This document shows positions 1-8,739 of a stretch of DNA of 42,503 nucleotides, one piece after another. The notes under the pieces are model-generated. The model did not search any database. It saw nothing but the letters and a program-made list of their open reading frames with translations, and had not been told where the DNA came from. The DNA is from an uncultured Spirochaetales bacterium (GTDB lineage Bacteria; Spirochaetota; Spirochaetia; Sphaerochaetales; Sphaerochaetaceae). The stretch spans positions 1 through 42,503 of the forward strand of contig CASEGX010000077.1 in the NCBI GenBank assembly GCA_949287505.1, given 5' to 3'. Within the stretch, counting starts at the first letter, position 1. Each line of letters begins with the position of its first letter. The translations under genes were made by a program, and so were the position numbers.

Positions 1-42
1 AAGACCCTTGCAGTCATTTTCCAGCTTCTGGAACCATTCCAT
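1..42 (-). CDS. possible 5' end of a divergent gene, cut by the window edge
   Basis: On the minus strand an ATG at 42 opens a frame that stays open for 14 codons to the window edge (it begins MEWFQKLEND). A GGAG element lies about 13 bases upstream (plus-strand CTCC near 56-59), which is somewhat far. If real, this gene is divergent from the ROK regulator. The fragment is too short to assign a family and may be chance. Confidence 0.35.
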   Translation of the reverse strand, partial: MEWFQKLENDCKGL

Positions 43-131
43 TTTCAGTCAAGTTCTCCTTTCCTTGTAGAGTTTATCATGTTCGCAGATGTTTTCAACA
101 ATAGATTTATAAAAATGTTTTAAAAAAATCC

Positions 132-160
132 TTTACAAAAGTGTCAAGCGGGGTTTTAAT
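132..160 (+). promoter_or_regulatory. sigma70-type promoter of the ROK/fucose locus
   Basis: A TTTACA -35 box (132-137) and a TTTAAT -10 box (155-160), each 5/6 to consensus, are separated by exactly 17 bases. The expected transcript start is about 166-168, giving a leader of about 15 bases with an AGAGG element at 167-171 before the ATG at 182. No convincing operator palindrome was seen around it. Confidence 0.6.
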
Positions 161-181
161 TCATGTAGAGGTCCAGAAAAT

Positions 182-1369
182 ATGACGAAAAACAGTACAC
201 AGGTCATACGTAAGGCAAATCTTTATTTAATTTACCAGTGCATATCTAACCATGGGCCAATAACTACGGAGGCCATAGTTCAGAAGACTGGAATCAGCAG
301 ACCTACAGTTGTCAGTCAGCTGAAGAAGATGATTGAGGATGATCTTGTATCGTTCTGTGGCTTCAGCGAATCAACAGGAGGAAGAAGTCCTTCTCTTTAT
401 ACAATCAACAGAAATGCGAGATATGCCATCGGTGTTGATCTTGAATTTCCCATTGTCCGTGCAGCGATCTCGACCAATGGCGGGGAGATAATAGCATTCA
501 AGGAGAAGGAATATGAGAATGATGAAGAGGGCACGGTGGTTCTTGATGAATTGCAGAATATGATTTCTTCTCTTATGGAAGCTGTAGAAGACAAATCAAG
601 AATCATTGGTATCGGCGTCGGCCTTTCAGGAACAATAGATATAAAGAGTGGTGTATCTGTCAGAATGGAAAGAATTCGTGGCTGGCACAATGTTCCGATT
701 GTCGACATTCTCTCTTCGCGTTTTTCCCTCCCAGTATACATAAAAAATGATGTTCATCTTCTTGGCCTTGCAGAGGAAAAGCTTTATCTGACATCGGAAG
801 TCACGGACTACATATATATCGGTATCCGCGGTGGCGTTGGAAGCTTTATCGTGAAAAACGGAAAGGCGATGGATGGTGAGCATGGGAACTCTGGATTCAT
901 AGGACATACAAGCCTTAATCCGGATGGAGAACGCTGTATATGTGGCAGCCGAGGATGCTTGGATATCTATGCAGGTGAGCTTTCCATGGCAAACAAATAC
1001 AGGAACCTGGGTGGACAATATCAGGGGCATCTCGATTTAAGCACTTTCATCAGCCTTGCACAGAAAGGAGATGAGCTTGCAATGGACCTCGTAAAACAGG
1101 CCGCCCGTTATCTTGGCATTGCCATTGCGAATATGGTGAAGACGCTGGAAATCTGTACTGTGATTGTAGGGTCGGTCAGCGGGGACATTGAAGGATCGTT
1201 CTTCATCGATGATGTAAGAGCATCTGCACACAAATATCTGAATGATTATCAGGTGAGCCAGCTTGAAATCAGGTGTGGAAAGCTTCAGGCAGGAGAAGCT
1301 CCGCTTGGCGGTTGTTTCCTTGTATTCAGCAAAATGCTGAAAGAACCGAAGCTCAGCCTGTCTATATAA
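182..1369 (+). CDS. ROK-family transcriptional regulator (NagC/Mlc/XylR type)
   Basis: This is probably the sugar-responsive repressor of the adjoining fucose genes. The 395-residue protein has an N-terminal winged HTH (about residues 5-60, with a typical recognition stretch SRPTVVSQLKKM) and a ROK sugar-kinase-like domain. The ROK zinc/cysteine motif CICGSRGCLD follows the GHTSLNPDG stretch, as in NagC and Mlc. The length is normal for ROK repressors, which are 380-410 residues. The ATG at 182 is used because it directly follows a promoter and short leader. The stop is 12 bases before fucI, so it is probably cotranscribed and autoregulated. The ligand is inferred from context only. Confidence 0.9.
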   Translation: MTKNSTQVIRKANLYLIYQCISNHGPITTEAIVQKTGISRPTVVSQLKKMIEDDLVSFCGFSESTGGRSPSLYTINRNARYAIGVDLEFPIVRAAISTNGGEIIAFKEKEYENDEEGTVVLDELQNMISSLMEAVEDKSRIIGIGVGLSGTIDIKSGVSVRMERIRGWHNVPIVDILSSRFSLPVYIKNDVHLLGLAEEKLYLTSEVTDYIYIGIRGGVGSFIVKNGKAMDGEHGNSGFIGHTSLNPDGERCICGSRGCLDIYAGELSMANKYRNLGGQYQGHLDLSTFISLAQKGDELAMDLVKQAARYLGIAIANMVKTLEICTVIVGSVSGDIEGSFFIDDVRASAHKYLNDYQVSQLEIRCGKLQAGEAPLGGCFLVFSKMLKEPKLSLSI

Positions 1370-1381
1370 AAGGAGAATATT

Positions 1382-3148
1382 ATGGAAACAGAGAGGATAA
1401 GGATCGGAATACGTCCGATTGTCGATGGCAGGGAAGAAGGTGTCCGTGCCTCCCTTGAAGGCCAGACAAGAAAGATGGCAGAAAGCGTGGCAGCTCTTCT
1501 TTCTGATAATGTCACATATGCAGACGGATCACCGGTCGAATGCATCATCAGTGCCTCGATTGGCGGTGTCAAAGATGCCTCGGATGCTGATGAGCTGTTC
1601 CGTAAGAACAATGTCGGGCTGACTATTTCCGTTACACCATGCTGGTGCTTTGGCTCTGAAACACTTGATATTGATCCTGTAAGACCCAAAGCCATATGGG
1701 GATTCAATGGCAGTGAACGCTCTGGTGCTGTATATCTTGCAGCAGCTCTTGCTGCATGCAATCAGAAAGGATTGCCGACATTCGGTATTTACGGACATGA
1801 TGTTCAGGATAAAGATGACGAGTCCATCCCGGAAGATGTGAAGGAGAAACTGATACTCTTCGCTAAATCCGGTCTTGCTGTCTGTGAAATGAGGGGAAGA
1901 TCATATCTTTCAATCGGAAATGTATGCATGGGTATTGCCGGCTCTCATGTAGATGAGGATTTCTTCCAGCATTACCTTGGCATGAGAAATGAGTATGTCG
2001 ATATGAGCGAACTTACCCGCCGTATGACTCTCGGTATCTATGACAAGGATGAATTCAGAAAGGCACTTGAGTGGACTAAGAAATACTGTAAGGAAGGACT
2101 CGATCCCAATGTTGAATCGCGTCAGCTTCCCAGAGAGCAGAAAGATAAGGACTGGGAAACCGTTGTCAAGATGACAATCATCATCAGGGATCTCATGTCT
2201 GGAAATGAGAAACTCGATGCGCTTGGATTCCCGGAAGAAGCACGGGGAAGAAATGCGATTCTTGCAGGTTTCCAGGGGCAGCGGCACTGGAATGATTTCA
2301 TGCCAAGCGGTGATTTCAGCGAGACGATGCTCAATTCCTCGTTCGATTGGAATGGAAAGCGTCCGTCCTACGTGGTTGCAACTGAGAATGACAATCTCAA
2401 CGGTGTTACCATGCTTCTTGGCAATCTGATAACAAGGCGACCTCAGAACTTTGCGGATATAAGAACATACTGGTCTCCCGAAGCTGTAGAACGTGTGACT
2501 GGTACAAAGCTTGAAGGAATCGTTTCCAATGGGTTTATACATCTTAAGAATTCCGGTGCAGTGGCAATAGATAGCATGGGAATACAGTCTGAAGATGGAA
2601 GCGTTGAGATAAAGCCATGGTGGAATCTTACCGACAAGGATATTTCCTACTACATGGAAAATACCTCGTGGCACCCATCGAACCGTGAATATTTCAGAGG
2701 TGGTGGTTTCTCTGTAAAGGTGAGAACGAAAGGCGGAATGCCTCTGACTCTCATGAGAGTGAATCTTGTCCATGGTCTTGGTCCTGTACTGCAGATTGCG
2801 GAAGGCTGGTCTGTCGATCTTCCGGAGAATGTATTTCAGGCCATAGATGAGCGTACGGATCCATGCTGGCCGACATGCTGGTTCGTGCCACGGCTTACCG
2901 GCAAGGATGCCTTCCGCGATGTCTACACCGTAATGAACAGCTGGGGAGCAAATCATGGTGTGTTCACTTATGGGCATATCGGCGCAGAGCTCATAACGCT
3001 TGCTTCAATGCTGCGTATCCCTGTATCGATGCACAACGTTCCTGAAGAAAGGATTTTCCGTCCTTCCTATTGGCTTTCATTTGGTGTTGGTGACTCATAT
3101 GGCTCTGACTATCGCGCATGCGAGAAGCTCGGCGGTTTATATAAATAA
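1382..3148 (+). CDS. fucI: L-fucose isomerase
   Basis: It interconverts L-fucose and L-fuculose; the family also accepts D-arabinose. The product is 588 residues, close to the ~591 of the E. coli enzyme, and collinear with it throughout. A stretch containing VATENDNLNGV and, shortly after, DIRTYWSPEAVE matches the conserved metal/catalytic region of FucI; its E and D are the metal ligands of the family. A strong AAGGAG lies just upstream of the ATG. It sits between its likely regulator and an ABC importer, so it acts in the cytoplasm on the imported sugar. No fuculokinase or fuculose-phosphate aldolase gene follows in this window. Confidence 0.95.
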   Translation: METERIRIGIRPIVDGREEGVRASLEGQTRKMAESVAALLSDNVTYADGSPVECIISASIGGVKDASDADELFRKNNVGLTISVTPCWCFGSETLDIDPVRPKAIWGFNGSERSGAVYLAAALAACNQKGLPTFGIYGHDVQDKDDESIPEDVKEKLILFAKSGLAVCEMRGRSYLSIGNVCMGIAGSHVDEDFFQHYLGMRNEYVDMSELTRRMTLGIYDKDEFRKALEWTKKYCKEGLDPNVESRQLPREQKDKDWETVVKMTIIIRDLMSGNEKLDALGFPEEARGRNAILAGFQGQRHWNDFMPSGDFSETMLNSSFDWNGKRPSYVVATENDNLNGVTMLLGNLITRRPQNFADIRTYWSPEAVERVTGTKLEGIVSNGFIHLKNSGAVAIDSMGIQSEDGSVEIKPWWNLTDKDISYYMENTSWHPSNREYFRGGGFSVKVRTKGGMPLTLMRVNLVHGLGPVLQIAEGWSVDLPENVFQAIDERTDPCWPTCWFVPRLTGKDAFRDVYTVMNSWGANHGVFTYGHIGAELITLASMLRIPVSMHNVPEERIFRPSYWLSFGVGDSYGSDYRACEKLGGLYK

Positions 3149-3180
3149 AATATTATCCTGAAAGAAAAAAGGAGAAAAAT

Positions 3181-4449
3181 ATGAAGAAAATTCTTGTTTT
3201 GGCAATGGCTCTGATGATTGCCATGGCTGGTGTCTTTGCAAGTGGTGCAGCCGAAGAAAGCAATGATGGCACAGTCACACTTGAAATACTGTCTCTCAAG
3301 AATGAACCTGGTGCACAGGCTGCATTTGAGGAGATAAAGGCGAATTTCGAAGCAATGCATCCTGATATCACTCTCGACATACAGTCAATGACCAGTGATA
3401 ATCTCAAGACAACAATGAGAGCAAGGGCCGCCTCTGGTGACATGCCTGACCTTGTTACATGGATGAAAGAATTCGAGCCTGAGTATCTCATGAATATTGC
3501 AGGAGATTCATACCTTTCAAATCTCAATGCTGATACTGTAGCGGCTGCAAATGCCATCTATGATGAAGGTGAGGTATATGCAATGCCTATCGATAACGGT
3601 TTCATCGGTATGTATTACAATAAGGATGTCCTCGCTGCAAATGGACTTGAGCTTCCGAAGACAGTTTCTGAGTGGAGAGAGGTCTGCGAGACGCTTAAGG
3701 CAAATGGTGTCGTGCCATTCGCAACAAGCGCAAGTGATCTTTCTGTTCCATATATGTCGCTTATCGGGCTTTTTGCAGAGACTGTATATGGCAGGAATCC
3801 GAACTGGTCTGCAGAGCGTGATGCCGGTGAGCATCAGATTCTCACTGATGCTGGCTGGAAGGAAGCTTTTGATCTTCTTGTAGAGTTTGTCTATGGCTAT
3901 AGTGATCTTGACAATCTCTTCAATATGGATGGCGATGGATCTGCTGCAATGATTGCAAACGGTGAGGCTGCTTTCTATGGAAACGGTTCATGGGCTCTTT
4001 CCTCGATCCGCGCTGTCAATGAAGATGCCAATATCGGTCTTGCAGCATTCCCGATTTCAGAAGATCCAAACGACGCAAAGCTTCTTTGTTTCCCTGACAC
4101 ATCATTCTCTGTCTGTTCCGCTACAAAGCATCCTGAAGAGGCAAAGCTTTTCATGGAATATATGACAAGTCAGGAAGCTGGGGAAATCTGGTCAAGGAAC
4201 ATGAGAGTCTCTTCTGCTGTAACAGGTGTCAATGTTGATTATGATCCGACAGCTGCAGATGTGAATTACTACATCACAAGCGGACTCTTCACACCTTATG
4301 GAGATCGTGTTCTCAGGTCCGTCTTTACAGACAAGCTCTGGGAAGACTTCTCCAAGTACATGCTTGGAATGGAAGACTGGAATGAACTTGGTGCGACACT
4401 CGATGAGTTCTGGGACAGGGCGCTGGAGATTGAACAGGAAACAACCTGA
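3181..4449 (+). CDS. ABC transporter sugar-binding protein (family 1)
   Basis: This is the periplasmic binding subunit of the fucose-locus importer. The 422-residue protein has a signal peptide (MKKILVLAMALMIAMAGVFA, then SGAAEE) with no lipobox cysteine, so it is probably soluble or held by an uncleaved signal. The mature part shows the family-1 pattern: an early LEILSLKNEP strand, a DLVTWMKEFEP region and a MPIDNGFIGMYYNKDVL hinge-type motif. It lies 32 bases after fucI with an AAGGAG site. It is followed by a strong hairpin before the first permease, which may favour its higher expression. The ligand (fucose, fucoside or another sugar) is inferred from the neighbouring isomerase. Confidence 0.9.
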   Translation: MKKILVLAMALMIAMAGVFASGAAEESNDGTVTLEILSLKNEPGAQAAFEEIKANFEAMHPDITLDIQSMTSDNLKTTMRARAASGDMPDLVTWMKEFEPEYLMNIAGDSYLSNLNADTVAAANAIYDEGEVYAMPIDNGFIGMYYNKDVLAANGLELPKTVSEWREVCETLKANGVVPFATSASDLSVPYMSLIGLFAETVYGRNPNWSAERDAGEHQILTDAGWKEAFDLLVEFVYGYSDLDNLFNMDGDGSAAMIANGEAAFYGNGSWALSSIRAVNEDANIGLAAFPISEDPNDAKLLCFPDTSFSVCSATKHPEEAKLFMEYMTSQEAGEIWSRNMRVSSAVTGVNVDYDPTAADVNYYITSGLFTPYGDRVLRSVFTDKLWEDFSKYMLGMEDWNELGATLDEFWDRALEIEQETT

Positions 4450-4469
4450 TTTGATACCCAACTCGATCT

Positions 4470-4490
4470 GGCGGCCTGAAAAAGGCCGTC
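4470..4490 (+). ncRNA. intercistronic stem-loop after the binding-protein gene
   Basis: GGCGGCCT and AGGCCGTC form an 8-bp stem (one G-T pair) around a GAAAA loop in the 64-base gap before the first permease. There is no T-run, so it does not look like a full terminator. It may protect the 3' end of the binding-protein mRNA or act as a partial attenuator. A similar hairpin follows the second binding-protein gene at 18366-18388. Confidence 0.6.
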
Positions 4491-4513
4491 AGTTCCTGAT
4501 AGGAGGCTAGATT

Positions 4514-5404
4514 TTGATACAGCAGAAAAGACAAGGCAGCTACTTCAAGAGGAATTCTTTTTATTTGCTTTTTCTCTTGCCTGCAATGATTCTCTTCATT
4601 CTCTTCTTTATTATTCCTGTTGTTCAGAGCTTCATACTTTCTTTTACGAATTCTTATGGTATGAGGACAAAATTCAGTTTTGTCGGACTCGAGAATTATA
4701 TTGAAGCATTCCAGGATTCAAGTTTTACCGATACCATCAGCATAACGCTTGAATTCACGCTTATTGCGGTTGTTTTTGGCAATCTGATGGCACTGGCTCT
4801 TGCATTGCTTCTTGACAGATCCATAAAAGGGAACAATGCACTCAGGGCTATTTTCTTCATTCCGAATATAATGAGCCTTATTGTTGTAGGATATGTCTGG
4901 AAATTCGTATACACCAATGCAGTCCCGGATTTCCTTGAGATGCTTGGTTTCAGACGTATTGCTCTTCTTGGCAATCTTGATATGGTTGTTCCGGCAATAG
5001 CCATTGCTTCGATATGGAATATGGCTGGCTATTACATGGTCATTTATATTGCGGCATTACAAGGAATCTCCACTGATTACCTTGAGGCTGCGAAGATTGA
5101 TGGTGCCTCATCATTGCAGACTCTTTTCAAGATAAAGTTACCGCTTCTTATGCCTACAATCATGACGTGCATAATGCTTTCTGTAGCAGGACAGCTCAAG
5201 ACATTCGAGCTTCCGTATGCGATGACATCTGGCGGTCCTGCCGGTGCTTCTACCACCATGGTACTGAAAATCTACCATACCGCATTCAATGCAAACAGAA
5301 CTGGGTATGCTACGGCGCAGTCTACAATACTCTTTGCCATAATAGCTTTCTTCAGTTTCATCATCTTCAAGATCTCCAGGAAAAGAGAGGAGGCTGTACA
5401 ATGA
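4514..5404 (+). CDS. ABC sugar importer permease (MalF/UgpA type)
   Basis: Inner-membrane subunit of the fucose-locus importer, 296 residues. It has an N-terminal membrane segment (YLLFLLPAMILFILFFIIPV) and several further ones. The permease signature for ATPase contact reads EAAKIDGASSLQTLFKIKLP. The start is TTG at 4514, set by AGGAGG at 4501-4506 seven bases upstream; no ATG is better placed. The stop overlaps the next permease by ATGA. It pairs with the second permease and the preceding binding protein. No ATPase gene belongs to this locus. Confidence 0.9.
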   Translation: MIQQKRQGSYFKRNSFYLLFLLPAMILFILFFIIPVVQSFILSFTNSYGMRTKFSFVGLENYIEAFQDSSFTDTISITLEFTLIAVVFGNLMALALALLLDRSIKGNNALRAIFFIPNIMSLIVVGYVWKFVYTNAVPDFLEMLGFRRIALLGNLDMVVPAIAIASIWNMAGYYMVIYIAALQGISTDYLEAAKIDGASSLQTLFKIKLPLLMPTIMTCIMLSVAGQLKTFELPYAMTSGGPAGASTTMVLKIYHTAFNANRTGYATAQSTILFAIIAFFSFIIFKISRKREEAVQ

Positions 5405-6237
5405 AAGCGAATAAAAACAGTATTGCAGGAAGAGTTTCATTGAATGTTCTTACGTATTTCTTTGCAATATGCTTTATTTTTCCTCTTCTGCTGATGTTCA
5501 TGAATACATTCAAGACGAGAGGAGAAATTGCGGAAAGCGCACTTGCATTTCCTGAATCGTTCAATCTTGATAACTATATCGAGATCATCACAGACAACGC
5601 TTTTGTCTCTTCTTTTGCAACAAGCATTCTGGTGGTGGTTCTGACAACCGGTTTCACTGTGATTATTGCGGCTATGACAGGTTATTCACTTGCAAGGTGG
5701 AAGAGCCAGGTATCAAATATCCTGACGACTGTGATAATGTCAACGCTCTTTGTTCCTTTTCAGGTATATATGATCTCCCTCATTGTCGTTGTCAGCTCAA
5801 TCGGCCTCACAGGTAATATCCTGGGGCTCATACTGGTTTATATCGCATTGGGAATGCCTGTTCCGATTTTTCTTTTCAGAAGCTCGATATCCACATTCCC
5901 GAAAGAGATAGAGGAAGCTGCAGTTGTTGATGGATGTTCAAAGGCGCGTCTTTTCTTCCAGATTGTCTTCCCTCTGCAGAAACCTATGATTGCTACTGTC
6001 ACTGTACTCAATGCGCTTTGGGTCTGGGGCGAATTCCTTGTAGCTTTCCTCGTCTATGGAAATCACAGGCCGATGACACTTCCTCTTTCCCAGCAGTATT
6101 TCTACAGCACATATACAAACCAGTGGAATCTGATCCTGACAGGATTCGTGATTTCATCCCTTCCAATCATCATCTTCTATATAGCAATGCAGAAATACAT
6201 CATCAAGGGTGTCGTTTCTGGTGCAGTGAAAGGATGA
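5401..6237 (+). CDS. ABC sugar importer permease (MalG/UgpE type)
   Basis: Second membrane subunit of the same importer, 278 residues. The start is the ATG at 5401, overlapping the previous stop as ATGA and preceded by AGAGGAGG. A longer in-frame reading from 5167 would lie inside the first permease and has no ribosome site. The signature EEAAVVDGCSKARLFFQIV and the C-terminal FYIAMQKYIIKGVVSGAVKG are typical of MalG-like permeases. A terminator follows directly. Confidence 0.92.
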   Translation: MKANKNSIAGRVSLNVLTYFFAICFIFPLLLMFMNTFKTRGEIAESALAFPESFNLDNYIEIITDNAFVSSFATSILVVVLTTGFTVIIAAMTGYSLARWKSQVSNILTTVIMSTLFVPFQVYMISLIVVVSSIGLTGNILGLILVYIALGMPVPIFLFRSSISTFPKEIEEAAVVDGCSKARLFFQIVFPLQKPMIATVTVLNALWVWGEFLVAFLVYGNHRPMTLPLSQQYFYSTYTNQWNLILTGFVISSLPIIIFYIAMQKYIIKGVVSGAVKG

Positions 6238-6258
6238 TGGACAAACCTCCTTTACCTT

Positions 6259-6298
6259 GCCGGGATGATGAGAGCGTTTTTCTCATTCCCGGCTTTTT
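6259..6298 (+). terminator. rho-independent terminator of the fucose locus
   Basis: GCCGGGA, a two-base bulge and ATGAGA pair with TCTCATTCCCGGC across a short T-rich loop, followed by TTTTT at 6294-6298. The T-run runs into the stop codon of the convergent helicase gene. It ends the plus-strand transcript from the permeases. Confidence 0.8.
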
Positions 6299-8739
6299 CA
6301 TGCTTCATCCATATCAAGAGCTGCCGTGATCCTGTTTATGAGAGTCAGTATCTTCTTTCTCAGTTTCTCCTGCTTCTTGGGGATTCGGTCTATCATTGAG
6401 GAAAGTGAGAACAGTGTCTCATTTGCAGCTTGTCCTATACTTGATAAAGGAGCGAGCGAGTAACGTCCGCCTCTATCTATCACTGCAAGGAATGAGAATT
6501 CCTTTTTCCCTGTGACAATTGGCATGAATGCGGAATCTATAAGAGCATTGAGCTCTCCGAATTCCTTCTTCTCCGGAGAGAATTTCCCCTTGATCTTTGT
6601 TTTCACGGGCCGCTGGATCATAGGCACAAGCCTGAGCTCCTTGTCTATCCTTGATGCTTTGTACTGGGTCTTTGAAAGATACTCTGCGCATTTGAGATAG
6701 AACTTTATTGAGCCTGAGCGGCTTCTTATCTTGCCAAGGTCCGTTACAGGGACTGCATAAAGAGTCTTTCCGTTCCTTCCTCCGCTCTCATACCTCTTCA
6801 TCTCATCGCCGCTTTCACGGAGAGCCTGCCGAGCTTTCTTCTTTCCCTGTGGCAGTCTCAGCTCCTCGAGAAGCTCTGGATCAACCTGCTGTATCCAGTC
6901 CTTCCTGAGAGGCGAGACGGTGCGGGCATACATCTTTGTTGTCTGGACGATTTCTCCTGCAAGAATGTACTGCGGAGGTATTGTGAACCATGCCGAGCCA
7001 GGATGTATGAGAATCTTGTCTGCTGTCAGGGAGCGGTATGAGAATCTGTCGATCTTCATACAGACATACTGCCTCAGTCCTGCTGTAAGGCACAGGAAAT
7101 ATTCCGGTATTGAATGCTTTTCCGAAACAGGTATGCCCATTCCTGATATGATTTCCAGAAGCTGGTCCTTGATGTGCAGAATCTCTTCCATCGATTCATA
7201 ATCCAGGAAATGCGACTCTGAAAATGACTGTTTTTCCTTCTTGTTGCCAAGGTTCCTGTATTTTTCATAGAGGGAGAGGAATGTCCCGAAGTCTCCATAG
7301 ACCTTGTCTGCGAAAGCCCGATGTGCATCCCGCGCTTTAAGTTCTTCTCCAGGAGGAAGGACATATGGTGTTTTCGCTGATAGGAATGCAACGGCAGTGA
7401 CAACATCGGATATCACATCAGGGTAGTTCATTATGGCCTCTACAATAACCCTGGAAAGCCGTGGAAGGAGAGGGAAGATGATCATCATCTCTCCGATTTT
7501 TGTCAGATGATGATTCTTCTCTATTGCTCCAATGATCATGAGCGTCTCTTCTGCAGATATGAGTGCACTCTTCTTTGGCGCTGTTATGAACGGGAAGGAT
7601 TCTGTGTTGTATATTCCAAGCTCGCTCATCCTGAGCACAACTTCTGCCAGATCCGAGTGGAGTATCTCTTCTTCGGAATACTCCGGTCTCATGTTGTAGT
7701 TTTCCTCACTGTAGAGCCTGTAGCAGACGCCGGGTGCCGTGCGTCCGGCTCTTCCCTTTCTCTGGTCTGCAGAAGCTCTGGAAATAGGCATTGGAAGAAG
7801 GGCAGAGGTGAAATTCTTCTGATTGTAGAAGTTTATCTTTGCCATGCCGGAATCTATTACTGTCCTTATTCCGTCGATTGTGATGGATGTCTCTGCAATA
7901 TTTGTAGAAACAACAACCTTCATCATTCCATCCTTAGTTGGAATGAAAACTCTTTCCTGTTCTTCTTTTGAGAGCCTCCCATAGAGAGGATAGATCTGGT
8001 ACCTGCCATACCTGTCAGCATACTTCAGCTCTTCTACACAGCGTTTTATCTCTGCTTCTCCAGGAAGGAATATAAGTACATCTCCCTCCTTTTCCTCCCA
8101 GCTCTGAGCAACCAGGGAAGCAATCTTCGCGTAGTAGTAATCCTCAGTATCCCTTGAAAGGACAAGAGGATTATAGCGTACCTCGACATTGTAGGGACGG
8201 GAGTCAATGGAGATGATCGGGGCTCCTGAGAAGAAAGAAGAGAAAGACGCTGCATTTATTGTCGCACTCGATATGATTATCTTCAGATCTTTCCTTTCTC
8301 TTACGATCTCTTTGAGAAGGCCGAGAATGAAATCTATGTTGAGACTCCGCTCGTGTGCCTCGTCGACCATTATGACTGAATACCTGGAGAGCAGGGGATC
8401 CTGCTTGACTTCCTGAAGCAGTATTCCATCCGTCATGATCTTGATTCTTGTAGTTCTGTCAGATGTGTCGGCAAATCTCATTTTGTAGGCACAGTATGCA
8501 CCTTCATCTCCGATCTGCTTCTTTATGAAAGAAGAGACAGACATTGCTGCTATGCGCCTTGGTTGAGTTATTCCGATTATGCCTTTCTCATCGTATCCTG
8601 CTTCCCTCAGGATGAGAGGAATCTGGGTTGTCTTTCCGCTGCCTGTAGGGCTTTCAACGATAATCGTCTGATTCTCGGAAAGCCCCTTGAGAATTTCCTG
8701 TCTATGCCGATAGACAGGAAGAGAGGTGAAATCAATCAA
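6298..8739 (-). CDS. DEAH-box ATP-dependent RNA helicase (HrpA/HrpB family)
   Basis: A cytoplasmic superfamily 2 helicase acting on RNA. Visible motifs in the 813-residue product are Walker A GSGKT (33-37), DEAH (126-129, VDEAHERS), motif III SAT, and motif VI QRKGRAGRT, followed by the helicase-associated region. The length is like HrpB (~810) and far shorter than E. coli HrpA (~1300). HrpA versus HrpB cannot be settled by eye, so no symbol is given. The start is TTG at 8739, overlapping the hisS stop (TTGA) with GAGGAA upstream; the two are probably translationally coupled. Confidence 0.9.
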   Translation of the reverse strand: MIDFTSLPVYRHRQEILKGLSENQTIIVESPTGSGKTTQIPLILREAGYDEKGIIGITQPRRIAAMSVSSFIKKQIGDEGAYCAYKMRFADTSDRTTRIKIMTDGILLQEVKQDPLLSRYSVIMVDEAHERSLNIDFILGLLKEIVRERKDLKIIISSATINAASFSSFFSGAPIISIDSRPYNVEVRYNPLVLSRDTEDYYYAKIASLVAQSWEEKEGDVLIFLPGEAEIKRCVEELKYADRYGRYQIYPLYGRLSKEEQERVFIPTKDGMMKVVVSTNIAETSITIDGIRTVIDSGMAKINFYNQKNFTSALLPMPISRASADQRKGRAGRTAPGVCYRLYSEENYNMRPEYSEEEILHSDLAEVVLRMSELGIYNTESFPFITAPKKSALISAEETLMIIGAIEKNHHLTKIGEMMIIFPLLPRLSRVIVEAIMNYPDVISDVVTAVAFLSAKTPYVLPPGEELKARDAHRAFADKVYGDFGTFLSLYEKYRNLGNKKEKQSFSESHFLDYESMEEILHIKDQLLEIISGMGIPVSEKHSIPEYFLCLTAGLRQYVCMKIDRFSYRSLTADKILIHPGSAWFTIPPQYILAGEIVQTTKMYARTVSPLRKDWIQQVDPELLEELRLPQGKKKARQALRESGDEMKRYESGGRNGKTLYAVPVTDLGKIRSRSGSIKFYLKCAEYLSKTQYKASRIDKELRLVPMIQRPVKTKIKGKFSPEKKEFGELNALIDSAFMPIVTGKKEFSFLAVIDRGGRYSLAPLSSIGQAANETLFSLSSMIDRIPKKQEKLRKKILTLINRITAALDMDEA

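Noticed and set aside
1910..2977. 355-residue open frame antisense to fucI
   Set aside because: Lies wholly inside the unmistakable fucI gene, has no ribosome site or recognisable family, and looks like a codon-bias shadow.
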